IMG/VR virus record: IMGVR_UViG_3300037245_000992
Coordinates: 1 to 44,865 of that record
From: a virus
Strand: one strand, 5' to 3'
Length of the DNA: 44,865 nucleotides
In this document: positions 39,468-44,865 of the stretch, one piece after another
Layout of the letters: every line of letters starts with the position of its first letter
Numbering within the stretch: position 1 is the stretch's first letter
Position numbers and translations under genes: made by a program
Notes under the pieces: generated by a model
Databases searched by the model: none
What the model saw: the letters and a program-made list of their open reading frames with translations, nothing else
Told to the model about the DNA's origin: nothing

Positions 39468-39484
39468 GCCGAGCTTAACTCGGC
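39468..39484 (-). other. Hairpin GCCGAG/CTCGGC before the decoration-capsid pair
   Basis: A 6-bp GC-rich stem around a 5-nt loop in the 65-nt gap upstream of the decoration gene. On the minus strand it is followed by TTCACTTATTTT, a weak U-run. It could be a partial terminator or an RNase processing site that raises expression of the capsid pair. Confidence 0.5.
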
Positions 39485-39508
39485 AAAACAAAAAGTTTAA
39501 AATATTTA

Positions 39509-40141
39509 TTAAAATGTCAACATCTCAGAACCAAACTCAGCTGTGTGCTTAACACCGGCTCTTTCTGCTGCATCTTTAATTGTATCTTGTTGTATTGTAA
39601 TCATATCAGAATAATTACTATCTTGTGCTGCTCTTAATTTAGCATAATTTTCTTTACTAGTCTTCATAAGAACTAACTCATTCTTACCAATCATATGATA
39701 ACCTTCTACTCGTAATCCTCTCTGAGATTTAACCTCATCGGTAACTACTACCCAACCAGTCACAATCTGATTTCTAACCTTAGTAGGACTAACCCACTTA
39801 AGAACGTAATCTTCTGAACCATCCAGCTCAACCTCAAGTTGATCTGCAGCTGTTCCGTAAACTTCTTCTGCTCCAATTAAACTTAACAAGTCGTCTTTAA
39901 ACATACCCTTGCTTTTGTCATAATCTGATTTAGCAAACTTATATATCTTACGTGTGCTCGCTGACAGCTCATTGAGCTGATCTAAACTCAATACTAAGAA
40001 AAGCTCCGGTTTACTCAAAAACACCAGTGTATGCCCTTCCTTATCATATTTTAACACATTTGCATAGCTTGTGTCAACGTCGATGTACTTTCTTTCTACC
40101 TTAGGCACTACCTGTGCTTCTTTATTATCTTCTTTTGCCAT
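39509..40141 (-). CDS. Unrecognised head-associated protein, 210 aa
   Basis: Lys/Glu-rich, soluble, alpha/beta; placed between scaffold and decoration genes. Starts MAKEDNKEAQVVPKVERKY with a disordered N-terminus. A maturation protease or a scaffold accessory would fit the position, but no catalytic triad is visible. Confidence 0.5.
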   Translation of the reverse strand: MAKEDNKEAQVVPKVERKYIDVDTSYANVLKYDKEGHTLVFLSKPELFLVLSLDQLNELSASTRKIYKFAKSDYDKSKGMFKDDLLSLIGAEEVYGTAADQLEVELDGSEDYVLKWVSPTKVRNQIVTGWVVVTDEVKSQRGLRVEGYHMIGKNELVLMKTSKENYAKLRAAQDSNYSDMITIQQDTIKDAAERAGVKHTAEFGSEMLTF

Positions 40142-40152
40142 TTTATTTCCCC

Positions 40153-41061
40153 TTAGATCTTATCATTTCTTTTTAAATAATCATAAACTTGCATTTGCAT
40201 TTCCATATTAACACCAACGCCAAACTGTTGTTCTGCTATAGATTTAACATACTTCATATCCTTAGCACTTATCTGTACCTTGGTCTTAGCTGGAGCACTT
40301 ACATTATCTAAAGTTGTCGCTCCGACGGGGGAGGATTGTGCTGGATCTTTAGTCACCTTAGCGAGTTCCTCTTTATACTTAGCCAACGCTGCATCAACAG
40401 CAGTAGTAGTATTTGCTTCCATCAACTCAGAAAAGTGATTAGATCTAGTTTGACTAAAAGCCATTGCGTAAGGATCATCTCCTCCAAAATTAGCTGCATA
40501 AGCTTCAATCTCTTGACCATACTTACCAAATAAACTTCTATTATTTTCATTACTCAAAGCAGTTTGCTTACTTAACATCTTATTCATACTAGACATTTTA
40601 GCTTCATAGTTGGCTTGTTGATTCTGCATTACTGGCATCAACATATTAGCTATACCGGACTGAGGGTCTTTAAAGAAATCCTCATTAAACGTAGTCTTCT
40701 CAGGAATATTAAAATTAGCCTGCGCTTGAACTGGAGCAACTGGCATATTAGGATATACAGGAGTTTGTGGAGCTTGCATAGTATTAAACTGCTGTCCCAA
40801 CTGACTAAAGCCATCCTGTAAAATCTTCGCCTGTGATGCTTGCTCTCGCATCAACTTTAACTCTTCTTCCTGTGCAGCTAACTTAGTTGTTAGCTCGCTA
40901 GGATCTACCGTAACTGTTTCATCAACAATATCAAACTCCAACTCTGGAGCTATATTTACTGCTGGAACCACAGGAACCACAGGATCAATAACTGCTCCCC
41001 CGTCAACTTGTGGCACTATTTTTGTATCCGATGTACCATCATTTACATTAGTTGTTATCAT
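40153..41061 (-). CDS. Probable scaffolding protein, 302 aa
   Basis: Acidic N-terminus (residues 1-60, ELEFDIVDETVTVD), then a coiled-coil helix (LTTKLAAQEEELKLMREQASQAK), then a Met/Gln/Pro-rich middle, and a basic/helical C-terminus. This is the usual composition of phage scaffolds, and it lies between portal and capsid genes. Contains two G-run words, one per strand. Confidence 0.6.
   Translation of the reverse strand: MITTNVNDGTSDTKIVPQVDGGAVIDPVVPVVPAVNIAPELEFDIVDETVTVDPSELTTKLAAQEEELKLMREQASQAKILQDGFSQLGQQFNTMQAPQTPVYPNMPVAPVQAQANFNIPEKTTFNEDFFKDPQSGIANMLMPVMQNQQANYEAKMSSMNKMLSKQTALSNENNRSLFGKYGQEIEAYAANFGGDDPYAMAFSQTRSNHFSELMEANTTTAVDAALAKYKEELAKVTKDPAQSSPVGATTLDNVSAPAKTKVQISAKDMKYVKSIAEQQFGVGVNMEMQMQVYDYLKRNDKI
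40325..40332 (+). repeat. RACGGGGGAR copy 18
   Basis: Antisense in the scaffold gene; coding strand reads S-S-P-V-G. Confidence 0.85.
40996..41003 (-). repeat. RACGGGGGAR copy 19
   Basis: Sense copy in the scaffold gene, read as V-D-G-G-A. Confidence 0.85.
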
Positions 41062-41350
41062 ATCTACCTCTTATTGCATCTATATTTTTTTGCATTTCAT
41101 CTATTATCTTTAATGAGCCTTGTTTTCTATATATTTCAATAGGCTCAGAACTTACTCTCAACTTATTCACAGCTTGTCTATTGAAAACCTCTAAAAGTTT
41201 CCTAAAAACCGCTACAGCTTCAGGCGCATCCTTAAGAAACGCCCTCATATCATTAAACGCTAGCTTGGACACTTCCAGCGACTGCGCTACCCTGTGATCC
41301 TGTTTGAACTCCCAATCCTCCGAGTCCTTCTGCATTTTTTCTATCTCCAC
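41048..41350 (-). CDS. Small helical protein overlapping the portal gene, about 100 aa
   Basis: A helical, charged product (AFLKDAPEAVAVFRKLLEVFNRQAVNKLRV). GTG at 41350 is chosen because AGGAG lies 9 nt upstream; a TTG at 41359 abuts AGGAG with no spacer and ATG at 41335 is an alternative. It overlaps the last ~98 nt of the portal gene in another frame and the scaffold start by 14 nt, so it is probably real and coupled to both. Confidence 0.6.
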   Translation of the reverse strand: MEIEKMQKDSEDWEFKQDHRVAQSLEVSKLAFNDMRAFLKDAPEAVAVFRKLLEVFNRQAVNKLRVSSEPIEIYRKQGSLKIIDEMQKNIDAIRGRYDNN

Positions 41351-43202
41351 TTGAATCAACTCCTAATTGTTCGTCTTTCTGAGTGTCAAGTTGTTTTAAC
41401 ATCAACTCAAGATTCCTAACATATGGTAGGTAATCTTCAATATCATCAATATTAAAGTTCTCAAACATACCACGCATCATCTTAACTTTACCTACATACA
41501 AGCTTCCAAGCGCATCAGTTAACCCTTCAGGTAAACCACCTTGTGCAAGAACTTGTGCATATTGTAAAATCTCTTGACCAAATGCAGTATAAACTTCGTA
41601 CAATTGCATCATACCTTGTCTTTTAGCTGCTTCAGTTTCAGAAAGTTCCGTAGTACTTACATTCAATTTAAACGTTGTCGCCAACTCATGAATATTCAAA
41701 CTAAAAATCTGTCTCAACTTCTCTTCGTCATAAGGACTAACCATAGAATAGTCAACCCGATCTTTGTTAGCAACCAATTGCGTAACAAGAATCATACCCA
41801 ACCTAGAAAAACTCTGACTAATATTATCTCTAACAGCATCAAGTATTCCATCTGCCTGAGCAGCTAAAAACTTAGTACCAGTTGCGCCAATACGATTACC
41901 TTCAGATTGATCTAAACCACCCAACTGTGCAGGTGCTCCAGAGGCTTCTCTGGCATATTGTTGTGCTCGTTGTTCTGCTGCCATAGCTCCTTGCGAAACA
42001 TCAGGAAATTCAAAGTCTTTAATATCAGCCACATCATCTATCAATATGATTTTTCCCGGCTTCAATTCAGTTGTTTCGTCTATACCAGAATCTCTTCTAG
42101 CTGCTTTCATTCCAAGCATTGCCAAGTGTCTTCCGTCAATATCCATATTATGAAGCGTCTCAGCTTCACCTTGCATCTGACTTGTAATATCTCCAACACC
42201 CATACTATAAAACATATGAGGCAATTTAATATATGAAATATTATCAAACGGTCTTACACCTAACTTGTTATATTCAGTTCTCAAAATAGTCTTAGTAGTA
42301 GGTTCAAAAGTTACTACAATATCTTCAGGAACTCCGTTACCATCTATATCCCAAAAAACATAAGCTTCAAAGATCTCAAACTCAGTAGACTCTTTAACAT
42401 TCTCAGAATCAATAGTAATTCCTCGATCTCTTAACTCTGCTGCATAATTTTCATCATCAATAGTTTTAACGTCAGAAGTCAACAACTCTACATTAGAATA
42501 AATCCCCTGAGAAGCTTTCTGAAGTAAATCATGATAATAAACACGATTTCTTCTAGCGATCCAAGGAGCATTCTGAATATTCTCGAAATGCCCTCTAATA
42601 AAGAAATCCTCTATCTTAAGCGCAATCAATCCCGGCGAATCCTGAATAGTCTTTACAACTTCCTCAGTAACACCTTCTTCAGTTTCTACTCTAAACTTCT
42701 GCTGTTTAAATACCCAAGGCATATGTACTACCTGATCTCCTAATCTACAAAGATCATAAAACATTTGTCTTTTCTTCTCACCGATATTCAAATGATTTTT
42801 ACTCACAGCAAGTAAATTAAGATACTTAGTCAATGAATCTGCATGTTCATTCCAAGCATCATCCCTTGCTTCTACTTTCCATAATGGTTTCTGTTCAGCA
42901 AAACTACCAACTAACTTAGCTGTAATAGTATTGATAATACTCATCATTATAGGAGGCACTACATTAGATGCACCCTCCCAAGGAAAGTCCTTATTCTTAT
43001 TCTCCGGCAAAGCCATAGATTGCCGTCTATAGGTCTTCCAAAGAATCTCTCTAGCATTCCTTTCAGACTTAGCTAATTCTAACTCCGAAGTCAAATAATC
43101 AATAACCATAATCTGTTGTTCTTCATCTTTAAAAACACTCAGATTAGCGCTTCGACTATCTTCTTCTACTTCCGGTATAACTTCAAATATACTTTCAGCC
43201 AT
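41253..43202 (-). CDS. Portal protein, 649 aa
   Basis: A large protein directly after the terminase block, with WEGASNVVPPIMMSIINTITAKLVGSF near residue 75 and a long alpha-helical C-terminal half (EAAKRQGMMQLYEVYTAFGQEI) ending in a Gly/Gln/Ser-rich tail (GGLGVQTGSQGSAVAGS). These are the marks of podoviral portals, which form the DNA entry ring and the motor docking site. AAGGAG precedes the ATG. Confidence 0.8.
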   Translation of the reverse strand: MAESIFEVIPEVEEDSRSANLSVFKDEEQQIMVIDYLTSELELAKSERNAREILWKTYRRQSMALPENKNKDFPWEGASNVVPPIMMSIINTITAKLVGSFAEQKPLWKVEARDDAWNEHADSLTKYLNLLAVSKNHLNIGEKKRQMFYDLCRLGDQVVHMPWVFKQQKFRVETEEGVTEEVVKTIQDSPGLIALKIEDFFIRGHFENIQNAPWIARRNRVYYHDLLQKASQGIYSNVELLTSDVKTIDDENYAAELRDRGITIDSENVKESTEFEIFEAYVFWDIDGNGVPEDIVVTFEPTTKTILRTEYNKLGVRPFDNISYIKLPHMFYSMGVGDITSQMQGEAETLHNMDIDGRHLAMLGMKAARRDSGIDETTELKPGKIILIDDVADIKDFEFPDVSQGAMAAEQRAQQYAREASGAPAQLGGLDQSEGNRIGATGTKFLAAQADGILDAVRDNISQSFSRLGMILVTQLVANKDRVDYSMVSPYDEEKLRQIFSLNIHELATTFKLNVSTTELSETEAAKRQGMMQLYEVYTAFGQEILQYAQVLAQGGLPEGLTDALGSLYVGKVKMMRGMFENFNIDDIEDYLPYVRNLELMLKQLDTQKDEQLGVDSSGDRKNAEGLGGLGVQTGSQGSAVAGSVQASV

Positions 43203-43218
43203 TCAATTTCTCCTTATT

Positions 43219-43240
43219 AAAGATTTGCTCTGCAAACTTT
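43219..43240 (-). other. Hairpin before the portal ribosome-binding site
   Basis: AAAG-TTTGC and GCAAA-CTTT pair around TCT (plus strand letters; one A bulge). It overlaps the stop of the 136-aa gene and lies 7-14 nt from the portal Shine-Dalgarno. An mRNA-processing role is likely; there is no T-run. Confidence 0.4.
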
Positions 43241-43649
43241 AATTATTTTTATTCTGTGCTATCTTCTCTAGGACGGGGGAGGGATAGGACATATCTGCCC
43301 AATATTTTTTAGACTCTTCCCAATCCTGTCTCCATTTATCTCTAGGTATATCTTTAGATCTTCGTGGAGTATTTCCTACACGAACTTTAATATAATCTCC
43401 TAAACAAGTAAACTCAACTATATGAGTATAACTCATTAAAAACTCTATAGCTGCTAGTCTAATAGGAGAGTTAGAAAAATATATAGTTGTTATTTTATTT
43501 TTCTTATACGCATGTTTAACCACTTTAGTTATATATTTATATACACTTTGATATCTCTTAGGTACATAATGTTTAATAGCTTGTGATCGCCAAGTTAAAG
43601 AATCATATTTATTTATTATTTTCCATTTTAACTTTTTCCATATTGTCAT
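43239..43649 (-). CDS. Unrecognised basic protein between terminase and portal, 136 aa
   Basis: Strongly basic, aromatic-rich (WKKLKWKIINKYDSLTWRS) with a C-terminal WRQDWEESKKYWADMS segment. GAGGAAATAATT precedes the ATG. Such genes between terL and portal are often small accessory or morons; a nucleic-acid-binding role fits the charge. Contains one antisense G-run word. Confidence 0.55.
   Translation of the reverse strand: MTIWKKLKWKIINKYDSLTWRSQAIKHYVPKRYQSVYKYITKVVKHAYKKNKITTIYFSNSPIRLAAIEFLMSYTHIVEFTCLGDYIKVRVGNTPRRSKDIPRDKWRQDWEESKKYWADMSYPSPVLEKIAQNKNN
43273..43280 (+). repeat. RACGGGGGAR copy 20
   Basis: Antisense near the 3' end of the 136-aa gene; coding strand reads Y-P-S-P-V-L. 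Confidence 0.85.
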
Positions 43650-43661
43650 AATTATTTCCTC

Positions 43662-44865
43662 TTAATACCCTGTTAATTTGCTACGACTAGTCGTTAGCCA
43701 CTTCCTTCTATTTGCTGTCTCAGCACGCCTTTCAACTTCTTCAGAACTCGGAGGTTTATGTGTACCTTGATAAGCCAACGCAATCGAATCTAAAATATCT
43801 TTCAGTAGTCCATTAGGAAATGTATGCACTTGATGAATAACTTTCTCATACTGATTATCTCTAATAAACATTCTTCCATCGCTCAAAATAGGTTCCAACT
43901 GCGCCCTAATAACTTGATCTTTATCTCCGGTCTTTGTAACCGGTCTAACGTTAATTGTATTTCCCCTCTTAACTTGTTCTTCTCTTAACAAAGGTCCGAG
44001 CAACTTAAAAGCTCCCATCTGCTCTAGCCAAGATGTAGGACGATAACGTCTATAAGTATTATACTTCCTAAACATCTGATCGAACAACTTAGTCGGCGTC
44101 CAATAGCCAGCATCAACTTCTAACAGAAAGCATCTATTCTTATGATCTCTGGCCATAACAGTAATTGCACTTTGACTCGTACTAGCTCTGGCTTTCTTCT
44201 CAGAAGCAGCCGGGTCAATACCAATCTGTACATCCATATCTTCAACGTACAACGGCTTCTCGGCTCCGGGTATCCAAATCAAATGCCCAAACTCAGGACT
44301 ATAGTCTAGTGTAAACTTCTTCAAATCAAAATCTGTCCATTCACTTGTAGAAGCTAAATGAGGATTATTCAAATACTGTGTTACATACGTCCACCAGTGA
44401 TCTTTCTTAATTTCAGCTAGTCCCTCAAAAGTAATTGCTTCAGGAAATACTATCTTTCCGGCTTCTACAGCCATTCTATAATAAACATCCCAAGTACCTT
44501 TAGGTTGAATGTCATAAGGTATCTCTGCCCAGTTACCCCAAGCACTCTTAGCGTTATTCATTACATATTCATAAGGATCATCTATAGCATATCTAGTAGC
44601 TGCAAGATTTATCCTTCCTGTAGTCCAATCAGTTAACAAAGTCCTAGAAGAACTCTGAAACCAGTTATCAATCTTAAGCATCTCTGTACCAGATTGATGT
44701 GTTGAGTCTAATTGCTTATCTCCAACAATATCATCTAAGTTCAATAACTCAAAGTGATTTCCTGCCGTTGAACCACCAACCGTAATTGGCTTTATACTTG
44801 CTTCAGGTAAGTTATGCGTTCTATTCGGCATAACCATCTCACGAGCATTCCAACGTTTAGCAAGA
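43662..44865 (-). CDS. terL: Large terminase subunit, 5'-truncated by the window
   Basis: 400 residues are visible, and the frame stays open past the apparent ATG at 44837 to the right edge (LAKRWNARE before MVMPNRT), so the N-terminal P-loop part is missing. Visible motifs: a Walker-B-like HFELLNLDDIVGDK, and the RNase-H-like nuclease with VQIGIDPAASEKKA (catalytic Asp) and a downstream DSIALAY aspartate. It packages DNA into the procapsid via the portal just downstream. Confidence 0.85.
   Translation of the reverse strand, partial: LAKRWNAREMVMPNRTHNLPEASIKPITVGGSTAGNHFELLNLDDIVGDKQLDSTHQSGTEMLKIDNWFQSSSRTLLTDWTTGRINLAATRYAIDDPYEYVMNNAKSAWGNWAEIPYDIQPKGTWDVYYRMAVEAGKIVFPEAITFEGLAEIKKDHWWTYVTQYLNNPHLASTSEWTDFDLKKFTLDYSPEFGHLIWIPGAEKPLYVEDMDVQIGIDPAASEKKARASTSQSAITVMARDHKNRCFLLEVDAGYWTPTKLFDQMFRKYNTYRRYRPTSWLEQMGAFKLLGPLLREEQVKRGNTINVRPVTKTGDKDQVIRAQLEPILSDGRMFIRDNQYEKVIHQVHTFPNGLLKDILDSIALAYQGTHKPPSSEEVERRAETANRRKWLTTSRSKLTGY

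Noticed and set aside
39512-39517. TTGACA on the minus strand at the end of the 210-aa gene as the capsid promoter
   Set aside because: The only -10-like hexamer (TAAACT) needs a 15-nt spacer and matches poorly. The hairpin at 39468 explains the gap better.
1460-43280. The G-run word as a general ribosome-binding site
   Set aside because: GGGGGAG would pair with 16S rRNA, and two copies sit before starts (16366, 29963), but most copies are inside genes or antisense with no start at the right distance.
1460-43280. G-quadruplexes
   Set aside because: The copies are single G-runs kilobases apart; four runs never occur close enough to fold together.
1-44865. CRISPR array, insertion sequence, integrase or attachment site
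   Set aside because: No regular direct repeats with spacers, no transposase or recombinase motifs, and no terminal inverted repeats were seen. The tRNA-like gene alone is not enough for an attachment site.

Overview
The window is most of a lytic-type, AT-rich (roughly one-third G+C by eye) tailed-phage genome. It has a podovirus-like virion module: terminase, portal, scaffold, capsid, nozzle and three large ejection-type proteins in the order expected for T7-like internal core proteins, with no tape measure, sheath or major tail-tube gene visible. The host cannot be fixed. Shine-Dalgarno sequences are strong (AGGAG/GGAGG), several starts are TTG or GTG, and sigma70-type promoters (TTGACA/TATAAT) are present. 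One signal peptide ending in SFSQ looks Flavobacteria-like, but the promoters do not, so I leave the host open. No integrase, repressor, lysogeny module or phage RNA polymerase is visible. The window is cut at both ends: a CDS tail at 3-98 and a 5'-truncated large terminase at 44865.

The layout is two convergent arms meeting at a bidirectional terminator near 20560-20588. Plus arm: (i) 3-250, a CDS tail, a palindrome, a tRNA-like gene with a strange anticodon domain, and a hairpin; (ii) 266-6511, a block of unrecognised proteins, several membrane-anchored or very Lys-rich; (iii) 6477-8761, recombination/replication genes for a Cas4/RecB-like Fe-S nuclease, a Sak4-like ATPase and an SSB-like protein; (iv) 9575-12343, a family-A DNA polymerase with an N-terminal UDG-like domain and a zinc-ribbon-like insertion; (v) 12413-15875, small proteins, a DUF3987-type helicase/primase-like ATPase and a double-HTH protein; (vi) 15872-20544, auxiliary genes (MazG-like, GroES-like, thioredoxin-like, zinc ribbon, PPP-family phosphatase) and a probable short RNA between a near-consensus promoter and a terminator. 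Minus arm, read right to left: terminase, portal, scaffold, decoration, capsid, neck, fibres, a structured gap with a promoter and two tiny genes, a lysis pair (papain-like hydrolase candidate plus holin), nozzle, and three ejection proteins.

The strongest unexplained signal is not a gene. A 10-base word, R-ACGGGGGA-R, occurs 20 times on both strands, about once every 2.2 kb across both arms, in coding sequence of every frame and in leaders. A rough composition-based expectation is well below one copy. Every C-preceded run of five Gs that I found is this word. It behaves as a genome-wide DNA or RNA mark rather than a codon or gene-start signal. Other signals are an AU-rich element (ATTTAAAAA) placed 22-28 nt before four replication genes, and a leader at 8776-8833 where the G-run word forms a terminator stem that competes with occlusion of the next ribosome-binding site.
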